64,000 bases of DNA from NCBI GenBank assembly GCA_017883285.1, contig JADGNV010000122.1, positions 1-64,000 of the forward strand, written 5' to 3'. The position numbers and the translations under genes are program-made. Source of the stretch: Candidatus Aminicenantota bacterium (lineage in GTDB: Bacteria > Acidobacteriota > Aminicenantia > Aminicenantales > UBA4085). Under the pieces are notes generated by a model, which was not told the origin of the DNA, did not search any database, and worked only from the letters and a program-made list of their open reading frames with translations. Shown in pieces: positions 8,472 through 17,853 of the stretch (within the stretch, counting starts at the first letter, position 1; each line of letters starts with the position of its first letter).

Positions 8472-9422
8472 ATGCATTCTCGGACCGCGACCCTGGCGTT
8501 CGCCGCCGCCCTAGCCGTTGCACTCGCGCTGGCCGCCGCGGCCTGTTCCGGGGACGCCCGCCAAAAGACCGCATCTCCGGCATCGGCAGCCCCGCTCAAG
8601 CTTGACGGGCTAAAGCCCGATTTCGACTTCCGCGGCCGGATCGTCTTCCAGTCCGACGCGGACGGCGACAACGAGATCTACGAATTGACCCGGGACGGCG
8701 TCCGTAGATTAACGGACAACGCCTGGAGCGACGAATATCCTCGCTGGTCGCCCGACCGGACGCGGATCGCGTTCGCGGCCAACCCCCGGGGAAATTACGA
8801 CATCTTCGTCATGAATGCGGACGGGAGCGGCCAGACCGCGGTCGCGGCTTCTCCCGCCGACGAGACCGAGCCGGCCTGGCTCCCGGACGGCGCGAGCCTC
8901 GCCTTCACGCGCGACAACGCGCTCTGGGCAATCGATCTTGCCACGAAAACCGAGCGGCGCGTCCTCCCCGATATTTCGCGATCCCAAGCCCTCTCGGACT
9001 TCGCCCCCGGCGGCGGACTCGCCGCCTTCACCGGCAAGCGCCTCCTCGGCTGGGACGTATTTATCGCCGACCTCGCCCGCGGCACGGCGACGCCCCTCAC
9101 CGACGGCGGCAAAGGCTGCCGTCCGCGCTTCTCGCATGACGGCCGGTCAATCGCCTACGTATCGTCCGTCGCCGACGGCAAAGGCGACGTCTGGCTCATG
9201 AATCCCGACGGGAGCGGGAAGACGCGGCTCACTGAGCGGAACGACACCGCGGATTACTTCCCGGCCTGGTCGCCCGACGACAAATACATCGTCTTCTGCT
9301 CGAGCGACGAGCATTCGCCCAAGAAGGGCCGCTGGTCGCTCTTTCTGGTGAAGACGGCGACGAAGCTCGTGACCCCGCTGTTCTCCGGCTTCGAACGGGC
9401 CCTGTTCCCCGACTGGCGTTGA
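8472..9422 (+). CDS. TolB-like PD40 beta-propeller lipoprotein
   Basis: Lipobox LAAAAC; repeated FQSDADGDNEIYE / RWSPDRTRIAFAA / AWSPDDKYIVF PD40 repeats. Confidence 0.85.
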   Translation: MHSRTATLAFAAALAVALALAAAACSGDARQKTASPASAAPLKLDGLKPDFDFRGRIVFQSDADGDNEIYELTRDGVRRLTDNAWSDEYPRWSPDRTRIAFAANPRGNYDIFVMNADGSGQTAVAASPADETEPAWLPDGASLAFTRDNALWAIDLATKTERRVLPDISRSQALSDFAPGGGLAAFTGKRLLGWDVFIADLARGTATPLTDGGKGCRPRFSHDGRSIAYVSSVADGKGDVWLMNPDGSGKTRLTERNDTADYFPAWSPDDKYIVFCSSDEHSPKKGRWSLFLVKTATKLVTPLFSGFERALFPDWR

Positions 9423-9437
9423 CCCGAGGTGCGGACC

Positions 9438-10268
9438 ATGAATGATCTTTATCTGTTCAGCATCGACCTCGAGGACGTCCGCTTCCAGATGGAGGACGGG
9501 CGGCGCTTCGCGGAGCGCGTCCCGGCCAACACCCGGCGCTACCTCGCCTGGCTCAAGGCCCGCGGCTTTCGCTGCACGTTTTTCGCGGCGGGCGACGTGG
9601 CCGAGGCCTATCCCAGCCTCATCCGGGAGATCCTGGACGAGGGCCACGAAATCGGCTGCCACACTTCGCGCCACGTCCCGCTCGACCGCCAAACGCCGGA
9701 GAAATTCCGGGCGGACCTTGAATCGAACGTCGAAGCGCTGCGCCGGGCCGGGGCGAAGGACATCCGGGGCTTCCGGGCGCCTATTTTTTCCCTGGTCGAA
9801 AAAACGGCCTGGGCCTACGGCATTCTCCGGGAGCTGGGTTTTGCCTATTCGAGCTCCGTCCTGCCGGCGAAAAACCCCTTCTACGGCTGGCCGGGCTTCG
9901 GCCCCGACCCGAAGATCATGGACGGGATCTGGGAGCTGCCCATGACGGTCGCCCGCTTCGGGCCGTATGTCGTCCCGCCCGCGGGCGGCGTCTATTTCCG
10001 CGTCCTCCCGCGGCCGTTCGTGATGCGCGCCGCGGCCAAGGCGCGCGGCCAGGGACGGCCGCTCCTCGGCTATTGCCACCCCTACGACATCGACACCGCC
10101 CAGGAACGGTTCATGCACCCCGACATCAACGACAGCCGGTTCTACAACTTTCTGATGTACTACAACCGGAAGTCCGTCTTTCCGCGGCTCGAGGCCGTTC
10201 TGAAGAAGGGATTCAAGATCGTGCCCTACGCGGAATTCGTCAAGACGCTGGTTATTCCATCTTCTTGA
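9438..10268 (+). CDS. Polysaccharide deacetylase (NodB homology)
   Basis: FSIDLEDVRF, FFAAGDVAEAYPSLIREILDEGHEIGCHTSRHVPL, FRAPIFSLVE. Confidence 0.85.
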   Translation: MNDLYLFSIDLEDVRFQMEDGRRFAERVPANTRRYLAWLKARGFRCTFFAAGDVAEAYPSLIREILDEGHEIGCHTSRHVPLDRQTPEKFRADLESNVEALRRAGAKDIRGFRAPIFSLVEKTAWAYGILRELGFAYSSSVLPAKNPFYGWPGFGPDPKIMDGIWELPMTVARFGPYVVPPAGGVYFRVLPRPFVMRAAAKARGQGRPLLGYCHPYDIDTAQERFMHPDINDSRFYNFLMYYNRKSVFPRLEAVLKKGFKIVPYAEFVKTLVIPSS

Positions 10269-11229
10269 GAAGGGCGCGGCCGAGGTACTCCCGGGGGATG
10301 CCGAAGAGCTGCTTCCGCCAAAGCCGGTCGCACCGGCCGCAGGTCTCCAAGTCGCCCACATCGCCTTTGAGGACCTTTTCGCGCAAGGCGACCATTTTGT
10401 CGTTGTTCCAGATCTCGGCGATCGACGCGTCCCGGGCGTTCCCGAGCGTGTAATAGCCGAAGAAATCCTGGGTGCAAGGCAGGACGGCGCCGTCCCAGAA
10501 GACGATCAGGGCGTGCCAGAGGAAGGTGCAGGGGGAATATTTCTCTTTCCGCTCGATCCGGCCCGCATCCCCCGCCCAGTTGTGATATTCCTTGACGACG
10601 ATCCGGTCGAGAGGCAGACCCTTGAATCGGGCCTCGAACGCCGCCCGCGACCGCGCCGCGCTCTCCCGGAGGCCGGGCATGTCGATGAGCTCGACGAGGG
10701 TCACGGGCTTGCGGGCGCCGAGCTCCTTTTTGATCTCCAGGAAGCGGACGATGTTGCCCACGGTCTTCTCGAACTCGGCGTTGACCCGCGTCCGCTCGTA
10801 GGTTTCGGCGTCGAACCCGTCGAAGGAGAAGGCGAACTGGTCGAGTCCCGACGCGATCAGGCGCCGGGCCTTGTCCTCGTCGAGGAGCGTGCCGTTGGTG
10901 TGGAAGCGGGTGACGAGGCCGGCCTCGTGGGCATATTTGACCATCTCGAAGAATTCGGGGTGGAGGAGCGATTCGCCCCGGTGGAGGAGGTGGACGTCGA
11001 AGGCGAAGCCCTTGACCTCGTCCACGATCTTCCGGAAGAGAGTGAAGTCCATGAACCCCTTCTGGGCCTTGGTCAGCTCCTTGTTGGGGCACATGACGCA
11101 GCGCAGGTTGCAGACGCTCGTCGGCTCGATCCAGAGGCGGGTGGGGAGATAGGGCAGGCGGGTCCGCTTCCGCTTGTAATTCCAGAAGATCGCGGCCAAT
11201 CGGCGGTAATACTGCGCCCGGGTTTTCAT
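10252..11229 (-). CDS. Radical SAM/SPASM domain protein
   Basis: IEPTSVCNLRCVMCPN (CxxxCxxC); C-terminal CTQDFFGYYTLGN...CGRCDRLW SPASM cysteines. Confidence 0.9.
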   Translation of the reverse strand: MKTRAQYYRRLAAIFWNYKRKRTRLPYLPTRLWIEPTSVCNLRCVMCPNKELTKAQKGFMDFTLFRKIVDEVKGFAFDVHLLHRGESLLHPEFFEMVKYAHEAGLVTRFHTNGTLLDEDKARRLIASGLDQFAFSFDGFDAETYERTRVNAEFEKTVGNIVRFLEIKKELGARKPVTLVELIDMPGLRESAARSRAAFEARFKGLPLDRIVVKEYHNWAGDAGRIERKEKYSPCTFLWHALIVFWDGAVLPCTQDFFGYYTLGNARDASIAEIWNNDKMVALREKVLKGDVGDLETCGRCDRLWRKQLFGIPREYLGRALLKKME

Positions 11230-11289
11230 GGTGGCAACTCGGTCATTTTAGCCGGAATCGGCGCATCTGTCCAACGGGGGGAGGGGGGG

Positions 11290-11404
11290 TGTTATTGCGA
11301 GGAGCGAAGCAACGAAGCAATCCCCTCCGATGAAGAGGAGATCCCTCGCTACGCTCGGGATGACCGTTTGTTGAAGGGGGATCCCTCGCTACGCTCGGGA
11401 TGAC
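11290..11404. repeat. Intergenic repeat: gcgaggagcgaag..gaagcaatcccctc module plus two direct copies of atccctcgctacgctcgggatgac (11341-11364, 11381-11404)
   Basis: 24-bp perfect direct repeat with 40-bp period; first module recurs at ~48893-48935. Confidence 0.75.
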
Positions 11405-11464
11405 AGCATCGTCTTGAAAGGACTCCGGTCTTACGATATCATCGGTGCCACCCAAGTCTGAATC

Positions 11465-13906
11465 ATGCATCTCAACAGCTCGACCCCTACCGACCTCCGC
11501 AACTCAACCGCGACGGGCCTCAACGGCCCGACCGCCATGGATCTCCACAGCCCGACCGCCACGCGAATTCTCCGCGGCCTCCAGGTTTTTTTCTACGCGG
11601 CCCTCGTCATCCTCTGGTTCAAGGGCAATTACCCCCTGATGCGGAACATCCCGGTCTCGCCGGTAGTTCCCCTGCTCGGCCTGCTGGCGGCCACGGCCGT
11701 CCGGGCCTTCGTCAAATGGAAGGCCGCCCGCCCGAGGGCGAGAATCCGCTTCACCAAGGACGCGGCCATCGTGGCCGTCCTCATCCTCGCGGCAGCAGCC
11801 GTCCATGTCCCCTATCTCGTCCACAGCTTCGGCCTTATGGACAGCGACGAGGCCATCCCCGCCCTCCAGGGCAAGCATATCGCCGAGGGTAAGACGCCGA
11901 CGGTCTTCTATTACGGCGCCCGCTTCCAGGGCAGCTTACCGCAGCATTACTACGCCCTGTTCTTCAAGATCTTCGGCTATTCGGCCTTCCTCACCAAGCT
12001 CGCCGCCTTTCTGGCCTACGCCGCGTTTCTGGCCGTCCAATACCTGCTCCTCAAGCGCCTCTTCTCCCGGGGATTCGCGCTGGCCGCGGGGCTGTTCTAC
12101 GTCCTGCCGTTCAAAAACCTCATCCTGGCCGGCTTCGATGTCGGTTCGGGGTTCGCCGTCGTCTTCCTCCTTGGGAGCCTGATCTTCACCCTGACCCAAC
12201 GTATCTATGCGCAGGGGAAAGACCATCTTCTCGGGACGCTCGGGTTCCTGTTGGGGCTCACCTTCTGGACCCACCAGATCGCGATCATTTTCATCCTCAC
12301 GTCCGGCGTCTTCCTCCTTCTGCGCTATAAATTCCGGATCGGGAAATACCTCCACCTCGCCTTCGCCTTCGCCCTCGGGTTCCTTCCCGCGCTCGTGAGC
12401 GAGATCTATTGGGATTTCCCCATCGTCCGGATGTTGTTCGAGGGGGAATCGACCGGGGCTCTGACCAAGGCCAAGCTGGCCAACGGGACTCGGCTCACCC
12501 TCGAGCTCTTCTCCGCGGGTCCCGGATTCGCCAACGTGATCTATCTCCTCGTCCTCGGCTCCGGCCTGGTCCTGATCGCCGCCCGGTCCGTCAAGGCCCG
12601 GAAGATCGAGGCCTCCGCCCTGTTCGCCGTTTACACCGCCGCCTACGCCGGCGTCTACTTCCTCTCCAGCTCCAGTTCCACGGGCATCATCCGGTATCTT
12701 TTCATCCTTTATCTCGTCCTGCCCGTCCTCTTCGCCGCGGCGTTCCTCTGGATCAAGCCCGAGAGGCTCCGCCTCGCGGCCACGGCCGCCTTCATCCTGC
12801 TTCTGTTCGCCGCGAGCCAGGCCAAGGCAAGCCTCGAGGATTTTCGGTCGGTCGTTAAGCACGACGGCGACGCCAGGGCCGTTCTGGCCGCGGCGGATTC
12901 CACCGGCCAGAAATTTTGGAAGGGGGACTACTGGCACTCCTACCTGCTCACCGCCCTTTCCAAGGAGCGGCTCATGGTCGCCTCGACGACGGTCGAGCGC
13001 TACCCCTATTACCAGCTCCTCTACGACACGGAAGCCCCGGGGGCCAACCGCATCTTCCTCCGGGATACGCCCAAGGAGATGCAGAAGGCCGTGGAATTCA
13101 CCGAGCTCCTGCGGCGGCTGGGCAAGACGTTCGAATCGGTCGCGATCAAGGACTGGCTGCTCGTGTACGGCATCCGGGGGGAAGTCTACGAGAAGAACCT
13201 CTTTTTCCCGCCCGACGACGTCCCCGACGTTGCACTTGCCGGGATCGGGGCGGAGCCGGCCGGCCTGGCGGTCCGCTTCACGGCCAAGGCGCCCGTCCTG
13301 GTCGGCGGCTACCGGATGAATGTCGAGATCCCCGGCTTCTGTGCGCTGTTCGCGCCCATGGAGCCGGGAACCGCGTTCACGGTCAGCATCCCGTATCCGG
13401 AGGACCGCCGGGTCCGCCTCCGGTATTTCGTCGACTATCAGGGGCTCGTGCTCGATTCCACGGCCCGGGAGATCGAATCGGAGCTGCCCCCGCCGCCGGC
13501 GGGATCGCGGCGGGACGACATCGAGTACTTGTCGGGATTCGGCCCCCGGGAGCACGCCACGGGGAACGACTGGCAAGCCCTGGAACGGGAGGTCCGGTTC
13601 CGGCTCAACCGCCCCCTCGGCCCATCCGAGAAGATCACCCTCCACCTGTTCTCCCCCTTCCTGTTCGAGGACATCTGGTGGCACGGCGACTTCGCCCAGG
13701 CCGTCGAAATCCTGGTTGACGGCAAGCCCTTCGCCCGACAAACGCTGAAGGACGGATTCAACACGATCACGCTCGCCGAGATCGCCCCCCGGCGCGCGGA
13801 GGGGTCGGCCCTCATTGAGCTGAAATTCCGATATGCGATGGTGGTCTCGATCGTCAGGGACCACTGGAAAACGGCGGCCTATCTGGCCTCCCTGCGAATC
13901 GACTAG
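11465..13906 (+). CDS. Large polytopic membrane protein (GT-C/GT39-like glycosyltransferase)
   Basis: Many TM helices; DSDEAIPALQGKHIAEGKTPTVFYYGARFQGSLPQHYYAL near the N-terminus; C-terminal soluble domain. Confidence 0.7.
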   Translation: MHLNSSTPTDLRNSTATGLNGPTAMDLHSPTATRILRGLQVFFYAALVILWFKGNYPLMRNIPVSPVVPLLGLLAATAVRAFVKWKAARPRARIRFTKDAAIVAVLILAAAAVHVPYLVHSFGLMDSDEAIPALQGKHIAEGKTPTVFYYGARFQGSLPQHYYALFFKIFGYSAFLTKLAAFLAYAAFLAVQYLLLKRLFSRGFALAAGLFYVLPFKNLILAGFDVGSGFAVVFLLGSLIFTLTQRIYAQGKDHLLGTLGFLLGLTFWTHQIAIIFILTSGVFLLLRYKFRIGKYLHLAFAFALGFLPALVSEIYWDFPIVRMLFEGESTGALTKAKLANGTRLTLELFSAGPGFANVIYLLVLGSGLVLIAARSVKARKIEASALFAVYTAAYAGVYFLSSSSSTGIIRYLFILYLVLPVLFAAAFLWIKPERLRLAATAAFILLLFAASQAKASLEDFRSVVKHDGDARAVLAAADSTGQKFWKGDYWHSYLLTALSKERLMVASTTVERYPYYQLLYDTEAPGANRIFLRDTPKEMQKAVEFTELLRRLGKTFESVAIKDWLLVYGIRGEVYEKNLFFPPDDVPDVALAGIGAEPAGLAVRFTAKAPVLVGGYRMNVEIPGFCALFAPMEPGTAFTVSIPYPEDRRVRLRYFVDYQGLVLDSTAREIESELPPPPAGSRRDDIEYLSGFGPREHATGNDWQALEREVRFRLNRPLGPSEKITLHLFSPFLFEDIWWHGDFAQAVEILVDGKPFARQTLKDGFNTITLAEIAPRRAEGSALIELKFRYAMVVSIVRDHWKTAAYLASLRID
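11471..11566 (+). repeat. Degenerate 4 x 24-bp coding repeat (8-aa units)
   Basis: LNSSTPTD/LRNSTATG/LNGPTAMD/LHSPTATR encoded by four in-phase 24-bp units. Confidence 0.65.
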
Positions 13907-14643
13907 AGCTCGTAGAGCCCTTTCCGGAGGGCCCGCCGGATGCGCAGGATCCCCGTGAATTCCTCCCAGGCATCCCGCAGCAGCTTGACCGATGTCGCGT
14001 AGGCATCGTGCCGTTCGTTCCAGTCGATCGGGATCTCGGCGATCGCGACCCCGCGAGTCCGGGCAATCGTCAGCGCTTCCATATCCCAGGACCAGCGGTC
14101 CTCCCGGCTCACCCGGGCGATCGCGCGGAGCGCATCCAGTTCGAACCCTTTAAATCCGGCGTCCGGGTCCTTGACCTTGAGCCGGGGCAGCATCGTCCGG
14201 ACGGCCAGGTGGTGAAGCCGGCCCATGAGGGCCCGCCGCCAGATCCGCTTGACCTGCGACTCGCGAAGGAAGCGGGAGCCGATGACGATCGGGACGTCCG
14301 CCAGGCGGTCGACCATCTCCCGGATATGGGCCAGGTCGGTCGTCTGGGGAAGGTCGAGGTCGGCGAAGATCAAGACGCGGCCGGGGCCGGGGGGACACGT
14401 CCCGGCGGCGAACCGGACCGCATGGCCGCGCCCGCTGTTCCGCCCGTAGCCGATGACCCGGATTTCCGGCGCGCCGCCGGCCAGCTTTTCCGCGGCCGCG
14501 CGCGAGCCGTCCGTGCTCCCGTCGTCGCAGAGGATGATCTCGTATTCGCCCGGCATCTCCCGTTCGAGATACGCGCGGACGGCGAGAACGTTGCCCGGGA
14601 GCTGCGCCGCGCAGTTATAGAACGGAACGACGAAATGGAGCAC
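13903..14643 (-). CDS. Glycosyltransferase family 2
   Basis: LHFVVPFYNCAAQLPGNVLAV..EIILCDDGSTDGSRA..FADLDLPQ; GTG start directly after the epimerase stop. Confidence 0.85.
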   Translation of the reverse strand: MLHFVVPFYNCAAQLPGNVLAVRAYLEREMPGEYEIILCDDGSTDGSRAAAEKLAGGAPEIRVIGYGRNSGRGHAVRFAAGTCPPGPGRVLIFADLDLPQTTDLAHIREMVDRLADVPIVIGSRFLRESQVKRIWRRALMGRLHHLAVRTMLPRLKVKDPDAGFKGFELDALRAIARVSREDRWSWDMEALTIARTRGVAIAEIPIDWNERHDAYATSVKLLRDAWEEFTGILRIRRALRKGLYEL

Positions 14644-15564
14644 TCAACACCAGTACTCTTCGAGCTTCTGCTCGTTCGTGAGGGAGCGCCACCATTCGGC
14701 GCAGAGGCGGATGCCCTCCTCGAGCGTCGTCTTCGGCAGCCAGCCGAGCTCGTTCTCGGCCAGCCAGTTGTGGACGCGCTTGATCTTGGGCTCGACCCGC
14801 GCCTGGGGGATGTAGTCGATCTTGGCCGGGAAGTGCTTGACGACCTCCTTGGCGATCTCCTCGATCGTGATCGGGCGGCCGCCGGTCAGGTTGTAAACCT
14901 TGTTCTCGGCGACGGGCTTCAGGGCGTGGACCTGGCCCTCGGCCAGGTCGCCGACGTACATGAACTCGCGGAACTGCTTGCCGTCGCCCATGATGCTCAG
15001 CATGTTCATCCGCTCGGCCATCTCCATGAACGCCCGGACGACCAGGCCCCGCCACATCCGCTCGCCGTAGGGAATCCCGTAGCGGAAGACGGTGTAGCGC
15101 GGCCCCCTGTACTCGCTGAAGAACGAGAAGCAGAGCATCTCCTGGCTGATCTTGCTCGCCCCGTAGATGGTGTTGATGTGCTCCAGATGGAACGGGCTCT
15201 TCTCGTTGACCATGTCCCCGTCCTGGGCGCCGCAGACCCAGGAGCTCGAGGCGAGGAGAACGCGCTCGACGTCGGCCTTGAGGGCGGCGTTGAGGACGTT
15301 CAGCGTCCCCTTGACGTTCATGTCGAAGCACAGGTTCGGCGATTCGGAGGACTTGCGGGCGTTGGCCAGGGCGGCCAGGTGATAGATAATGTTGAACTTT
15401 TCGAAAGCGTTGCCCAGGTCCTCGCGGATGTCCTTCTGGATCCAGGGAACGTCCTGGACGGGCGGGCGCAGGTCGAGCACGGAGACATCGTAGCCCCGGT
15501 CGAGGAGCTTCTGGACGAGATGGCTGCCGATGAAGCCGGAGCCGCCGGTGACGAGGATTTTCAT
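14644..15564 (-). CDS. NAD-dependent epimerase/dehydratase
   Basis: MKILVTGGSGFIGSHLVQKL; YGASK motif. Confidence 0.9.
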   Translation of the reverse strand: MKILVTGGSGFIGSHLVQKLLDRGYDVSVLDLRPPVQDVPWIQKDIREDLGNAFEKFNIIYHLAALANARKSSESPNLCFDMNVKGTLNVLNAALKADVERVLLASSSWVCGAQDGDMVNEKSPFHLEHINTIYGASKISQEMLCFSFFSEYRGPRYTVFRYGIPYGERMWRGLVVRAFMEMAERMNMLSIMGDGKQFREFMYVGDLAEGQVHALKPVAENKVYNLTGGRPITIEEIAKEVVKHFPAKIDYIPQARVEPKIKRVHNWLAENELGWLPKTTLEEGIRLCAEWWRSLTNEQKLEEYWC

Positions 15565-15615
15565 GGTCGAACCTCCTTAGTTCGCGTCGTCCTGGATCCT
15601 TTCGGGCGATGTTCC

Positions 15616-17091
15616 TCAGCGCGTCTTCATAAAGAATCCCCGGCTGGGCAGGAAGCGTTTCATGTTGTAAACGAAGCTTATGATACCTTCCCGGGCCGCC
15701 CGAATCAACGGGGGGAGGCTGTAGGACGTCCGGGGCAGGAGCTCATAGATCCATCGCACGACGTGGATGAGGGGATGGAACGCCTTGGGCAGACGGACGT
15801 AATAGTCGAAGAAGCCCTGGTAGCCGAAGAGCCGGCGGCCCGGAATGGTCGGGTGCCGGGTGGTGATGTTGGTGTAGTAGATCTCGGCGTCGTCGATCGG
15901 GTGCTCGAGCCAGCCCTCGGCAAGGCACTCCTCGCCGAGCTTGGTCCCGTGGAAGGGCATGTAGACCGTGCACATGATGCGATCGGGCTGGAGCCGCCTG
16001 TTGAGGTCGATGGTGTCCCGGACCGTGGCCATCGTCTCGCCCGGCAGGCCGATCATGTTGAAGCTGCCCGTCCGGATCCCGTGGCGGTGGGCCTCCGTGA
16101 AGGCCGTGACGATCTGCTCCGTGGAGATGTTCCGTTGCAGGACGGCGTTCCGGATCTTGGGATTGCCGGCCTCGATGGCCATGTTCATGAAATCGCAGCC
16201 GCCGTCGCGGAGGACCCGGACCGTCTCCGCGTCGACGAGGTCGGGCCGGGTCTGGCAGAGGAACGGGATCGAGAAGCGGCGGGCGTAGCGCTCGCAGAAC
16301 TCCCGGAGCCGCTTCTTGTTCAGGGTGAACGACTCGTCCGAGAACGAAATCCGCGAGGGCTTGAACCGGGCGATGACCTCGTCGATCTCGGCGAAGACGT
16401 TGTCGATCGACCGGTAGCGGACGAACTTCCCCAGGCCGTCGTAGATGCCCATGAGGAATTCGTTCTGGCAATAGGAGCAGGGAAACGGGCAGCCCCGCGA
16501 GGTGAGCATGTTGATGCCGTAGAGCTCGGCCTGGAGGCGGCCGGGGTCCATGATCCCCCGGTCGGGGAACGGCAGCGTGTCGATGTCCTGGAGCAGGGGC
16601 CGGAGCGGATTCCGGGTGATCTCCGGACCGCGCTTGACCCAGAGGCCGCCGATCGACGCATAACCCGCGCCGGCGTCGAGGGCCGCCAGGAGCTCGATCA
16701 TCGCCCCCTCGCCCTCGCCCCGGCACAGGATGTCGACCCGCGGGTCCCCGATCGTCTCCTCGGGGGCGATCGTCGGATGGATGCCGCCGAAGATCGTCAG
16801 CGCCCCGGGCGCCTTCTCCCGGACGACGCCGGCCAGGACGGCCGAGATGGTGTAGTTGACCGACATGACCGAAAATCCGACGACGTCGGGCCGGAACGAT
16901 TCGACCTTCGCCGCGAAGGCGGCCTTCATCACCCGGAACGGGTCGCCGGTCAGGGGCCGCTTGCGGTAGGGCGTGACCTCGAAGAACGCGGCCGCGTGGC
17001 CCGCGGCCTTCACCGCCGCGGCGATATACAGGATGTTCAGGGGCTGTTCGCGGACGATGTATCCCGGATAGACGAGGAGGACCCGCTTCAA
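15616..17091 (-). CDS. B12-binding radical SAM protein (BchE/HpnJ-like)
   Basis: LKRVLLVYPGYIVREQPLNILYIAAAVKAAGH B12 domain; RGCPFPCSYCQNE; probable TTG start overlapping the upstream TGA. Confidence 0.85.
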   Translation of the reverse strand: MKRVLLVYPGYIVREQPLNILYIAAAVKAAGHAAAFFEVTPYRKRPLTGDPFRVMKAAFAAKVESFRPDVVGFSVMSVNYTISAVLAGVVREKAPGALTIFGGIHPTIAPEETIGDPRVDILCRGEGEGAMIELLAALDAGAGYASIGGLWVKRGPEITRNPLRPLLQDIDTLPFPDRGIMDPGRLQAELYGINMLTSRGCPFPCSYCQNEFLMGIYDGLGKFVRYRSIDNVFAEIDEVIARFKPSRISFSDESFTLNKKRLREFCERYARRFSIPFLCQTRPDLVDAETVRVLRDGGCDFMNMAIEAGNPKIRNAVLQRNISTEQIVTAFTEAHRHGIRTGSFNMIGLPGETMATVRDTIDLNRRLQPDRIMCTVYMPFHGTKLGEECLAEGWLEHPIDDAEIYYTNITTRHPTIPGRRLFGYQGFFDYYVRLPKAFHPLIHVVRWIYELLPRTSYSLPPLIRAAREGIISFVYNMKRFLPSRGFFMKTR

Positions 17092-17846
17092 GCCGCCCCT
17101 CCCTTCGGAGGGACGGGTCCGTAAAACTTCGGGAACTTGACGGCCATCAGGAGCGTTTCGAACAAGGTCAGCGCACCGAGCTTCGTCGTGCCGGCGCGGC
17201 GGTCGACGAACTCGATGGGCACTTCGACGACGGTTGCCCGCAGGAGCTCGAGCTTGTAGAGGATCTCCAGGACGATCGAGGGACCCACGGAGATGAGGTC
17301 GTCGAGGTCGATCCGCTCCAGGATCCCCCGCCGGAAGAGCCGGAAGCCGGAGGAGACGTCGCGGACGGACGTGCGGAACTTCCGGCGGATGAAGCGCCGG
17401 ACGCACCAGGTGATCGCCCGTCGGACGACACTCCGGTCGGAATCCGAGCCGCCCGGGACGAACCGCGACCCGATCGCGGCGTCAGCCCCACCGGCGGCTG
17501 CGGCGAAAAGGGCGGGGATGAACCGGGGCTGGTGCGAGAAATCGCCGTCCATCTCGACCACGTATTCGGCCCCGAGGGCGAGGGCGGCCTTGAAGCCGTC
17601 GATCCCGGCCGCGCCTCGCCCGCGGCGCTTCGTCCGGATGAGGGCGTGGACCCGAGGGTCCGCGGCGGCCAGGGCCTGGACGAGGCGTCCCGTCCCGTCG
17701 GGAGAGTTGTCGTCCGCGACCAGGACATGGACGTCCGCGGGGACGGCGAGGGCCAGGAGCTCCTTGACGAGGGCTTCGATGTTTCCGGCCTCGTTGTAGG
17801 TCGGGACCATGGCCACCAGGCGCGGACGGACGGCGGGCTCGGTCAT
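17088..17846 (-). CDS. Glycosyltransferase family 2 (polyprenol-phosphate mannosyltransferase-like)
   Basis: MVPTYNEAGNIEALVKELLALAVPADVHVLVADDNSPDGTGRLV; VVEMDGDFSHQP. Confidence 0.9.
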   Translation of the reverse strand: MTEPAVRPRLVAMVPTYNEAGNIEALVKELLALAVPADVHVLVADDNSPDGTGRLVQALAAADPRVHALIRTKRRGRGAAGIDGFKAALALGAEYVVEMDGDFSHQPRFIPALFAAAAGGADAAIGSRFVPGGSDSDRSVVRRAITWCVRRFIRRKFRTSVRDVSSGFRLFRRGILERIDLDDLISVGPSIVLEILYKLELLRATVVEVPIEFVDRRAGTTKLGALTLFETLLMAVKFPKFYGPVPPKGGAA

Positions 17847-17853
17847 AGGACGG

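Noticed and set aside
11471-11566. Possible CRISPR-like tandem repeat
   Set aside because: Contiguous in-frame 24-bp units without spacers; a coding minisatellite.
14008-17124. 1038-aa plus-strand ORF
   Set aside because: Antisense to four well-supported minus-strand genes; low-complexity Arg/Gly/Asp/Val-rich translation typical of GC-rich mirror frames.
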